This document shows positions 28,479 through 36,271 of a stretch of 64,000 nucleotides of DNA, piece by piece. Numbering within the stretch: position 1 is the stretch's first letter; each line of letters opens with the position of its first letter. The stretch comes from Ignavibacteria bacterium (lineage in GTDB: Bacteria > Bacteroidota > Ignavibacteria > Ignavibacteriales > Ignavibacteriaceae): positions 38,826 to 102,825 of the forward strand of contig JAUYAB010000062.1 of the NCBI GenBank assembly GCA_030693705.1. The letters are read 5' to 3'. The notes under the pieces were generated by a model that was not told where the DNA came from, searched no databases, and saw only the letters and a list, made by a program, of their open reading frames with translations. The translations under genes were made by a program, and so were the position numbers.

Positions 28479-28900
28479 GAATTAGGAATTAGACAGTTAG
28501 TAAAAATATTCTACTCAGAATGGCGAGAATATTTTTCAGACAAGTTTCTCGCAACGTTCGCGAAGAAAGCGCAACGTCCGCTAAGAAAGTGCAACGTCCG
28601 CAAAGGGAAAATTCATCGCGAGCGTGGCGGTTCGTGGCGAGCTTAGCGCGATAAAAGATGGAACAAATGTTCCTTCCTCGAGCAAAATGTCTCTGGCTTG
28701 TCCAGTTTATGAATTGAGAATTAGATAGTTAGTAAAAATATTCTATGCAAAATGGTAAGAATATTTGGTATAAATCAAATACCGAACATCGAACAAGGAA
28801 TAATGAATGATGAAGTTTTGCCTTTCGATATTCTACATTCCTTGTTCATTATTCATTATTTTTTTTGGTTCTGGCTTTGACAGGTTATGAATTAGGAATT
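28479..28900 (+). repeat. Modular interspersed repeat, copy B (two units in tandem)
   Basis: Two units share one junction. Unit 1 (28479-28718) resembles copy A but has three 20-bp tandem units starting GCAACGT (28551-28610). Unit 2 (28719-28900) has the same left end, AGTTAGTAAAAATATTCT with a second arm AAGAATATTT, and the same right end, TTCTGGCTTTGACAGG then TTATGAATTAGGAATT. Its interior is different: a GAACAAGGAAT / ATTCCTTGTTC inverted repeat around 28793-28850. The outer boundary is GAATTAGGAATT on both sides. The repeat begins immediately after the TAG stop of the CerR-like gene, in the same orientation. Confidence 0.85.
28551..28610 (+). repeat. Tandem 20-bp GCAACGT units (three copies)
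   Basis: Three consecutive 20-bp units begin GCAACGTTCG, GCAACGTCCG and GCAACGTCCG and end with AAGAAAGC, AAGAAAGT and AAAGGGAAA. Copies A (1085-1124) and C carry two such units at the same place, so unit number varies between copies. Confidence 0.85.
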
Positions 28901-28989
28901 TTTAGAGCGAAATCTTTATCTATACGGTATCCGGCAATGCTGATTATCATTTTTAGGAACGGTTTTTTTAGTTTAGAAAAGTCTTCTGG

Positions 28990-29036
28990 AAACCTTCGAT
29001 ATCCGCTAACTATATTTTGTTGAGATATCGAAGGTT
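28990..29036. terminator. Inverted repeat between convergent genes, possible terminator
   Basis: A perfect 14-bp inverted repeat, AAACCTTCGATATC (28990-29003) and GATATCGAAGGTTT (29023-29036), with a 19-nt spacer. It lies 9 bp before the end of the minus-strand propeller gene and after the CerR-like gene and repeat B. It is AT-rich, so a strong intrinsic terminator is uncertain; a regulatory or binding role is possible. Confidence 0.5.
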
Positions 29037-29045
29037 TTACTTAAT

Positions 29046-31199
29046 TTATTTTAAAACGATCATCTTCTTAGTTTGCACAAAATTACTGGCGCGGAGTTGG
29101 TAGAAATAAACGCCGCTTGAAAGTTGTCGGTTGTTAGTGGTTTGTTGTGTGTTGAAATTAACCTCGTAATTACCAGGCTGTTTTTCTTCATTCACCAAAG
29201 TTGCAACTTCATTTCCAAGAACATCATAAACTCTTAAACTAACATGCCCACTACTGATAACTGAATACTGAATACTCGTTGTTGGATTAAAGGGGTTAGG
29301 ATAATTTTGAGAAAGTAAAAACTCTGGTGGAGAGATACTGTTTTTATCTTCTTTTATTGAGACTACGCCACCTTGTTTATAAACTGCCAATCCATCGCCT
29401 GTCCCAATCCATTTATTTCCAAATCCATCAATCGCAATTTGACAAATACCATCATATGGTAAGTCAGAATTTGATTGCCTAAAATTCGTCCAGTCACTAC
29501 CATTATATTTTGCAACTCCACCCCAATAAGTCCCAATCCATACATTGTCTGAGTTGTCAATTACCGTTGATCTAACTGAGTTATCCGGCAATTTCGAATT
29601 ATACATAGTATAAACCGTCCAGACTGTATCATCAAATTTTACAAGTCCATCTTCATAGGTCCCAATCCATTTATTGCCTTTACGATCTATCGCAATTGGC
29701 ATAATCCAATTATGGGGTAAACCCGAATTTAAAGTTGTATAAACGGTCCAATCCTTGTTATCAAATTTAAACAGTCCGCTCCATGTCCCAATCCATTTAT
29801 TTCCAAATTCATCAATTGCTATCGAACTCGTTGAGTTATCAAGTGAGTATGAACTTGAGAGAGGATAATTTTCCCAGTTCGTTCCATCAAATTTAAAAAG
29901 CGTTCCATTCGTTCCGATCCATTTATTATTTTCTTTATCAATTGCTATTGCTTTCACATAGTTATTTGATAGTCCTGAATTTGATGAGTTAAATACTGTA
30001 AAATTATAACCATCAAATTTTACAAGTCCAGTTCCTGTCCCGATCCATACATTTTGTTCACTATCTATTGCTAATGAAGTAATGAAGTTATCGGGCAAGC
30101 TAGAATTTGAACTATCATGGACAGTCCAATTTGTACCATCAAATTTTACAAGACCACCATTCCATGTAGCTATCCATTTGTTCTCCGAGCAATCAACTGC
30201 GATAGCAACGATTCCATTGTTTGGTAAACCCGAATTCGAAGTGTTAAAATCCACCCAACTATCATTGTCAAACTTTACCAACCCGTGGGTTGTTCCAATC
30301 CATTTATTTCCAGATGCATCGATTGTTAGCGACACAACAAATGGAGAAAGCGGATCTAAATTTGTTGGAACATAAACTTTCCAGTTCCAACCGTCGAATT
30401 TGACAAGTGTATGCCATGCACCACACCAGATATTCCCTGAGCTATCTAATGCAAGATCCCAAACACTGTTGGAAGGAATTCCAGAATTGTTAGTAGTAAA
30501 AACTGACCAGTTTATTTCATTAAATTTGGCTAATCCATTATCCGTTGCAATCCACTTATTACCTTTTCTATCGATTAAAATTGAACGAACAAAATTATTT
30601 GGTAATCCAGAATTCGAAGTATTATAGACTGTACAATTCTTACCGTCAAATTTTACAAGTCCTACACCATCGGTTGAGCCAATCCACGCATTCCCAGAAT
30701 CGTCTACTGCTAGTGACCTGATATCATCATCGGACAAACCCGAATTTGAATGATCATAGACTGTCCAAGTCATCCCATCGTATTTGGCGAGCCCTGCCTC
30801 TGTGCCAATCCACTTATTCCCTAAAGCATCTATTACTATTGTATGGATAAAATTAGTGTTCAGCCCCGTTTTTGAAGCCCAATAGATAGTCCAATTTTTG
30901 TCGTCATATTTTGCGATCCCAGCAATTGTCCCTATCCACTTACATCCATTCCGATCAATTGCAATTGACACTACACTATTGCTAGGTAAGTCTGAGTTTC
31001 CACTATTAAAAAAAGTTTTTTCCCCTGTTGATGTGTTAAGCTTAACCAAACCACCGCTTGTTCCAATCCAAACATAATCCCCTTCGATTGCTGTGGCATA
31101 AATATAATCCCCGTTTGTATAATTTATCCACTCGGGATTTTGTGCGTAGAGAGATAAGGATAGAAGAAAAAAGAAAATTAATGTTTGTGATCTTCCCAT
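29046..31199 (-). CDS. Secreted 14-repeat Reg_prop-like propeller protein with T9SS sorting domain
   Basis: A 717-residue secreted protein with a signal peptide (MGRSQTLIFFFLLSLSLYAQ). About 14 repeats of 42-46 residues have the pattern WIGT-x-GLVKFD, then WTVY-NSGLPNN, then SIAID-GNK, the two-component-regulator propeller (Reg_prop) signature. Fourteen repeats would make two seven-bladed propellers, as in HTCS sensors, but no kinase or membrane segment follows. The C-terminus is a T9SS sorting domain (LLSQNYPNPFNPTTSI, VYDVLGNEV, TKKMIVLK). The sorting domain contains two low-complexity stretches (29123-29154 and 29251-29276) that look like intergenic repeat words. GGGAG precedes the ATG. 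Confidence 0.88.
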   Translation of the reverse strand: MGRSQTLIFFFLLSLSLYAQNPEWINYTNGDYIYATAIEGDYVWIGTSGGLVKLNTSTGEKTFFNSGNSDLPSNSVVSIAIDRNGCKWIGTIAGIAKYDDKNWTIYWASKTGLNTNFIHTIVIDALGNKWIGTEAGLAKYDGMTWTVYDHSNSGLSDDDIRSLAVDDSGNAWIGSTDGVGLVKFDGKNCTVYNTSNSGLPNNFVRSILIDRKGNKWIATDNGLAKFNEINWSVFTTNNSGIPSNSVWDLALDSSGNIWCGAWHTLVKFDGWNWKVYVPTNLDPLSPFVVSLTIDASGNKWIGTTHGLVKFDNDSWVDFNTSNSGLPNNGIVAIAVDCSENKWIATWNGGLVKFDGTNWTVHDSSNSSLPDNFITSLAIDSEQNVWIGTGTGLVKFDGYNFTVFNSSNSGLSNNYVKAIAIDKENNKWIGTNGTLFKFDGTNWENYPLSSSYSLDNSTSSIAIDEFGNKWIGTWSGLFKFDNKDWTVYTTLNSGLPHNWIMPIAIDRKGNKWIGTYEDGLVKFDDTVWTVYTMYNSKLPDNSVRSTVIDNSDNVWIGTYWGGVAKYNGSDWTNFRQSNSDLPYDGICQIAIDGFGNKWIGTGDGLAVYKQGGVVSIKEDKNSISPPEFLLSQNYPNPFNPTTSIQYSVISSGHVSLRVYDVLGNEVATLVNEEKQPGNYEVNFNTQQTTNNRQLSSGVYFYQLRASNFVQTKKMIVLK

Positions 31200-31560
31200 G
31201 TTGGACTCCCAATTATTTTAACATTTTAAATAGAGCAAATTCATTCCGCTAAAACTAAATTGTTATTTACGGTTTGAACTTAACTTAAAGATTTGAAATT
31301 GTCAACAAAAACTTCGAGCTGGTTTATAAAAATTAATTTTGGAGAGTCTTGTGTTCATAATCATAATCATAATCATAATCTTACTCATTTAGTCTATTTC
31401 TAAAGCCGATTATGATTATGAAAAAGATTCAGCCAAAGGCTGACAGGTATGATTAAGAATCAACAATGAAACAGCCTATACAACCGAACTTCAAATGTCT
31501 TGTCGGATAGTTATATTGTGTTCAATTAATTATTGATTTTTGAACAAAAGGAAAATTGTT
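31200..31560. other. AT-rich intergenic region with an inverted CATAATC repeat
   Basis: This 361-bp divergent gap holds the promoter side of both flanking genes. CATAATC words repeat at 31356-31380 and are answered by GATTATGATTATG at 31408-31420, giving a 13-bp pairing arm with a 27-nt loop. A small hairpin CAGCC-AAA-GGCTG follows at 31430-31442, with the same stem-loop shape as CTGGC-TTT-GCCAG in the modular repeats. No ORF or RNA gene was recognised. Confidence 0.6.
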
Positions 31561-31935
31561 ATGATAGATTTCAAAAATGCAACGTTCATTAAACTTAAAC
31601 CTATTAAAGTAGAAGAGATCATAGACATTATGCCGAAAATGTTTCTGGATGGCGAGAATGTTTTTGCAGCTTTTCAAACGGTGCGGGATCAACTCGTCTT
31701 TACCGACAAAAGAATAATTGCCGCTAATGTACAAGGAATAACCGGAAAGAAAATTGATTTTACTTCTATTCCGTACAGCAGAATACAAACATTCTCCGTT
31801 GAAACTGCAGGCATGATTGATCTCGATTGTGAATTGGAAATATTTGTAAGTTCCATCGGTCCGATCCACTTTGATATTGTAGGCGGATTTGATCTGGTTG
31901 CGTTCAGCAAACTGATCGGGAAATACATCCTATAG
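31561..31935 (+). CDS. PH domain-containing protein (bacterial PH family)
   Basis: A 124-residue protein with the bacterial PH-fold pattern: a first strand pair, then LDGENVFAAFQTVRDQLVFTDKRIIAANVQGITGKKIDFTSIPYSRIQTFSVETAG, then the hydrophobic DCELEIFVSSIGPIHFDIVGG and a C-terminal helix FSKLIGKYIL. The segment LVFTDKRIIA with SIPYSRI is the family hallmark. It has no signal peptide, so it is probably cytoplasmic. The ATG at 31561 is used because AAGGA lies upstream; an upstream frame from 31540 adds seven residues. The role of these proteins is not established. The stop codon is immediately followed by interspersed repeat copy C. Confidence 0.8.
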   Translation: MIDFKNATFIKLKPIKVEEIIDIMPKMFLDGENVFAAFQTVRDQLVFTDKRIIAANVQGITGKKIDFTSIPYSRIQTFSVETAGMIDLDCELEIFVSSIGPIHFDIVGGFDLVAFSKLIGKYIL

Positions 31936-32440
31936 AATTAGGAATTCCGCCAGATGCGGACACGGTGAGAATTAGGAATTAGGAGGTTTTGAGTTGAATT
32001 GTACACCAAAGAGCAAAGTTCTTAATTTGAATATTGAACAGAGAATATTGAATTATGAAGTTTATTTACTCTATAAATTTTCAATCCTAATTCCTAATTC
32101 ATAACCTGGCAAAGCCAGAACCAAATTGTACTCGAATGAAGTATTTGTTTCATCTTTTTTTCTCGCTAAGCTCGCCACGAACCGCAAAGTACGCTACGAA
32201 TTTTCCCTTTGCGGACGTTGCGCTTTCTTTGCGAACGTTGCGAGAAATTTGTCCGAAAAATATTCTTGCCATTTTGCGCAGAATATTTTTACTAACTATA
32301 TAATGAATAATGAACAAGGAATGTAGAATATCGAAAGGCAAAACTTCATCATTAGTTATTCCTTGTTCGATGTTCGGTATTTGATTTCAACCAAATATTC
32401 TTACCATTTTGCATAGAATATTTTTACTAACTATCTAATT
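31936..32440 (-). repeat. Modular interspersed repeat, copy C (two units, inverted orientation)
   Basis: Read on the minus strand, this copy begins with an AGATAGTTAGTAAAAATATTCT left end at the cytochrome gene's TAG stop and continues into the GAACAAGGAAT-type interior (the interior of unit 2 in copy B). A second left end and the GCAACGT core with two 20-bp units follow, and it ends with CTGGCTTTGCCAG and TTATGAATTAGGAATT. The order of the two interiors is the reverse of copy B, so modules have been rearranged. A further about 150 bp (31936-32085) with GAATTAGG words joins it to the convergent PH-domain gene. No coding capacity. Confidence 0.85.
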
Positions 32441-32839
32441 ATTCTTCGCTCCTTCTTTTATCCACGTTATAATTCCATTAATCTGATTCTGTGTTAAACC
32501 CGGATATCCAAACGGGGGCATAGAACTGGAACCCGATTGTCCTTTAATTGCCCACACAAGACGCGAAGTTGTTGTATCAGATTCGTTAATAACTCCTGCA
32601 TTAAAAGCATTTGTCCAACTTGTTAAACTTAACCCTCCAGCTTTTGTTTCATCATTATGACATTGCGAGCTATTGCATTTTACATTAAAAATTGGCTGTA
32701 TATGTTTCCCGAATGAGACACCTGAAGCCGGTATAATTGCATCATCAACTTGCTGATTGGTTACGGTGTCTTTACATCCAGCAAATGAAACGAGGATTAC
32801 ACTAAATAGTAAAGAGAGCGAGACTATGATTTTTTTCAT
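32435..32839 (-). CDS. Cytochrome-like lipoprotein with CX4CH motif
   Basis: A 134-residue lipoprotein: a signal with lipobox-type VSFAGC places a lipid-linked cysteine about residue 22. The mature part, HIQPIFNVKCNSSQCH then KAGGLSL, MPPFGYPGLT and INGIITWIKEGAKNN, matches the small cytochrome c-like proteins of this bacterial group that are often found alone. The heme-type motif is CNSSQCH (C-X4-C-H), not the standard CXXCH, with a possible axial methionine in SSMPPFGYP. Covalent heme attachment is therefore uncertain. The stop TAG is the first codon of repeat copy C, so the repeat supplies the end of the gene. Confidence 0.75.
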   Translation of the reverse strand: MKKIIVSLSLLFSVILVSFAGCKDTVTNQQVDDAIIPASGVSFGKHIQPIFNVKCNSSQCHNDETKAGGLSLTSWTNAFNAGVINESDTTTSRLVWAIKGQSGSSSMPPFGYPGLTQNQINGIITWIKEGAKNN

Positions 32840-33153
32840 TTTTAGCGAACTTTTTAAGTGATTAGTAACTAATGAACTAAATAATCTTTATTGCAAATTT
32901 CAGAATAAATCATGTAGAGAACAATGTAAAAAGAAAAATATTTTAATCGATTCCAGTTAGCTCGTTTTGCGTGAGCATCAATTATCGGTCTAAGATTGGG
33001 AGTTCGTACATTTTCTTTACTACGAGCTAATATATAAATTGTCAAAATTCTTTTTATGGTTCTTGCTTTTTCCCTATCTTAGCAGCCCTATTATTTTAAT
33101 TTCCCAATGTTTAATAGGAATATTTCATCATTAATCCTTTTACAAGGCTCATT
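32840..33153. other. AT-rich divergent intergenic region
   Basis: A 314-bp gap between the cytochrome-like lipoprotein gene (minus) and the metalloprotease gene (plus). It must contain both promoters. No ORF, RNA gene, riboswitch or member of the repeat family was recognised in it; an AAGG site lies just before the metalloprotease ATG. Confidence 0.5.
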
Positions 33154-36102
33154 ATGGTTCGAAAATTATTAACTTCAATTGACTTTATAGTTCTTATTCT
33201 AATACTAATTTCGTTCTCCGTTCCGGCACAGCAGAATGTGCGGGCAAACTTATCGAGTAGTGATTACTCACAACTTCTTCTAAATCGATATAAAGAAATG
33301 ACAACTGCCGGCTTAAAAAAAATAACAGGAATACCCAATAGAGCACAATACAATAAAACCATGCTTATGTTGGAAGTTAAAAAGAACTGGATTAAATTAA
33401 CACCTGAAGTACAAAAAACCTTTAGTACTCTCGTATCTCGTCCGATCGGGTTATCCAAAACTTATTTAGAAACCACTAAAAACTTTTTTAAATTTTATTA
33501 TACTACAACCGGCGCTAATGCTGTCTCTACCACAGATGCAAATGCAAACGGAATTCCTGATTATGTTGAGAACATGGCTGATGCATTTACAAAGTCATTA
33601 GCATTCTATGATTCGTTAGGCTATAATCATCCTCCGATCGCGGCATCAGACAACAACCGATATTGTGTCTATATATCAAATGCTGAAGCCGGTGATTATG
33701 TCTATGGTTATGGTCAACCCGAAACCGATATTGGCGACAATCCATTAACCGGTACCGTTGAAACAGGAAGTCTTACCAGTTACATGGTTATGAGGAATGA
33801 TTATGTAGGCTTCGGCAATACCGCCACAGAACTTCAAATTGCTATGGAAGTTACCGCAGCGCATGAATTTTTTCACGCCGTTCAGTTTGGTTATGAATAC
33901 GACAAAATGGAAGGCTACTTAATGGAAATGTGTTCGACCTGGGCTGAGGATGAAGTTTTTCCGGGCGATGACGACAACTGGCAATATCTGAGCGATATTT
34001 TCGGAACGCCTGACGTTTCGTTAGATTGGGATGAATACCTTGATGGTGACGCGGTAAATTATAGCAGTGATTATTCTATGCATTGGTACGCAGCCTGGAT
34101 TTTCATGCGTTACGTTACTGATCATTTTGGAGCTGAAATTCCGAAATTCATTTTTGAAAATAATATTAAGAACTCAACTTCCACAGCTATCGATAACGTA
34201 ATGAAATCTCATGGAACAACTTACTCGGCGATGATAAAAGATTATTATGTAGCGCTTGGAATATTAACACAGTCCCAAACTGCTCCAATGAGTGATTACA
34301 GTTTTCAGCGCGGGAATGATTATCGAACCGTTACAAAAAATTCTGGTGGGAGTCCAACCGGACCATTTATTGTTAAATATGAGAAGACATTAAATTACTC
34401 CGGAACAAAAGTTACCTATTCTTCTACCACGAGTGGGGATAGAAGATTGATGAGAGCGAGTGCTGACTTTATAAAAATTACTCCAAGCACAAATTTTTCT
34501 GTTATTATTTCACCCAAAACGGTAAATCCGAATTTTGCAGTCCGCTTAATCGAATCTAACAGTTATACAAATCCAACTTCTTTGTCTGTTCTTGAACCGA
34601 CACTTTCGGGGAACAGTTACACGATAAATGTTTCAGATAAAAGTTTGTACAGCAGTTATGTTCTCGTTCTTTACAATGCAAAATATTCTACTGACGCTTC
34701 TCGCGATACGACTTCAATTCAGTATGATATTACTGTTGATGCTCCTCTTCTTACGAACGGAGTACGACTCACTTCTCCGGTTGGTGGAGAATCATGGCAG
34801 ATCGGATCGAACCACAATATCACCTGGGAAAGTGCGAATGTTGCGAATGTGAAACTTGAATATTCGACCGACAACGGAACTGCATGGAACGCCATTGTTG
34901 ATTCAACTCCGGCAGCAACCGGAAGTTATGCTTGGACCATCCCGGCAACCGCTTCCGCTTCATGTAAAGTAAAAATAAGCGACATTAGTAATGCTGCTTA
35001 CACTTCGATGAGTACAACCATTTTTTCTATTATCGAACCTTTACCGTTCAGCATTATCTCGCCTAACGGCGGAGAATCATGGCAAGTTGGTTCTACTCAT
35101 GATATTACCTGGAATAGGGGAACTGTTACGAATGTTATGATTCAATTAACAACTGATGGATCAACTTGGAGTACGGTTGTAGCGTCAACTCCCGCTGCTT
35201 CGGGAAAATATGCATGGATGGTGCCGGATAGTTTATCAACTACTTGCAAAATAAAGATCAGCAATGCTGCAAATGTCTCAGTAAATTCAGTAAGTGCAAA
35301 TAGCTTTTCAATCATTCCGAAGGTAACACAGGTTACCGTATTAACAGATGATTTTAGTAAGGTTGCTACAGGTTCAATCGGTTCGCCAGGTTCTACTGAT
35401 CTCGCTGCTTCAAGTCTGGATACCTATACTTTAACAGTCGGATGGACAGGCGTTAAAGTTTATGCAGCAGGTGGTGCTGTAAAAATCGGTTCATCTTCAG
35501 CAATGGGATACATCGTTACACCAACGCTGGATTTATCCGGCAACGGCGGAACCGGAACATTAAAATTTGATTTGCAAGCTTACGGAAGTGATACGAAAGT
35601 AATGCAGGTTCTTTTCTCAACCGATAACGGAACAACCTATACACAACTTGGCTCCGATCTCACGCCAACTTCTTCGATGGTTATGCAATCAATTGAATTT
35701 AGCGGTGCAACAAGCACTTCAAAATTCAAAATTTCAGCAAAGGTTGCTTCATCAAACCGGTTTTATCTTGATAATATTAGTGTAATTTCAAGCGGCGTTA
35801 CGGCGATAAGAAATCCAGAAAATGAAAATTCTATTCCAAACGGATTTGAACTTGCCCAGAATTATCCCAATCCATTCAATCCGTCAACAACGATCAGATT
35901 TATGCTGCATGTAAGAATGAATGTTCAACTGAACATTTTCAATCAACTTGGCGAAAAAGTAGCAAACTTGATTGATGGAGAATTTGAAGCGGGAAGTCAT
36001 TCTGTTATTTGGAATGCTTCCAATCAACCTTCCGGAGTTTATTTTTATAAATTGAACAGCGGAAGCTTTTCAGTTGTTAAGAAATTGTTGCTCATGAAGT
36101 AA
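33154..36102 (+). CDS. MXAN_6640-type secreted metalloprotease with T9SS sorting domain
   Basis: A 982-residue secreted protein. After a signal peptide (VLILILISFSVPAQ) and a propeptide-like region comes the thrombospondin-3-like DANANGIPDYVENM (128-141), then the zinc motif AHEFFHAVQFGYEY with HEFFH at 237-241 and the downstream glutamate in MEMCSTWAEDEVFP. Two Ser/Thr-rich Ig-like repeats follow (SPVGGESWQIGSNHNITW and SPNGGESWQVGSTHDITW, about 540-720), then a jelly-roll-like region and the T9SS domain (LAQNYPNPFNPSTTI, NQLGEKVANL, VVKKLLLMK). It is likely an extracellular or surface protease. A good intrinsic terminator lies 22 bp after the stop. Confidence 0.87.
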   Translation: MVRKLLTSIDFIVLILILISFSVPAQQNVRANLSSSDYSQLLLNRYKEMTTAGLKKITGIPNRAQYNKTMLMLEVKKNWIKLTPEVQKTFSTLVSRPIGLSKTYLETTKNFFKFYYTTTGANAVSTTDANANGIPDYVENMADAFTKSLAFYDSLGYNHPPIAASDNNRYCVYISNAEAGDYVYGYGQPETDIGDNPLTGTVETGSLTSYMVMRNDYVGFGNTATELQIAMEVTAAHEFFHAVQFGYEYDKMEGYLMEMCSTWAEDEVFPGDDDNWQYLSDIFGTPDVSLDWDEYLDGDAVNYSSDYSMHWYAAWIFMRYVTDHFGAEIPKFIFENNIKNSTSTAIDNVMKSHGTTYSAMIKDYYVALGILTQSQTAPMSDYSFQRGNDYRTVTKNSGGSPTGPFIVKYEKTLNYSGTKVTYSSTTSGDRRLMRASADFIKITPSTNFSVIISPKTVNPNFAVRLIESNSYTNPTSLSVLEPTLSGNSYTINVSDKSLYSSYVLVLYNAKYSTDASRDTTSIQYDITVDAPLLTNGVRLTSPVGGESWQIGSNHNITWESANVANVKLEYSTDNGTAWNAIVDSTPAATGSYAWTIPATASASCKVKISDISNAAYTSMSTTIFSIIEPLPFSIISPNGGESWQVGSTHDITWNRGTVTNVMIQLTTDGSTWSTVVASTPAASGKYAWMVPDSLSTTCKIKISNAANVSVNSVSANSFSIIPKVTQVTVLTDDFSKVATGSIGSPGSTDLAASSLDTYTLTVGWTGVKVYAAGGAVKIGSSSAMGYIVTPTLDLSGNGGTGTLKFDLQAYGSDTKVMQVLFSTDNGTTYTQLGSDLTPTSSMVMQSIEFSGATSTSKFKISAKVASSNRFYLDNISVISSGVTAIRNPENENSIPNGFELAQNYPNPFNPSTTIRFMLHVRMNVQLNIFNQLGEKVANLIDGEFEAGSHSVIWNASNQPSGVYFYKLNSGSFSVVKKLLLMK

Positions 36103-36123
36103 TAAAAAAAATATTAGATGGAT

Positions 36124-36152
36124 AAGCCGCAGTCTAAGTCTGCGGCTTTTTT
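36124..36152 (+). terminator. Intrinsic terminator after the metalloprotease gene
   Basis: A 9-bp perfect stem AAGCCGCAG / CTGCGGCTT with a 7-nt loop (TCTAAGT) is followed by TTTTTT. It lies 22 bp after the metalloprotease stop. Confidence 0.85.
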
Positions 36153-36271
36153 ATGATGGTCAACCTTTCTCGAATTAACCGCGCGGACTTCAACTTTTGC
36201 AATTCTCGACTAAAGCTTTTTTCATTATATTTGTTCAGTAATTGTTTCCTTTTATTAAAGAGTAGCCTACA

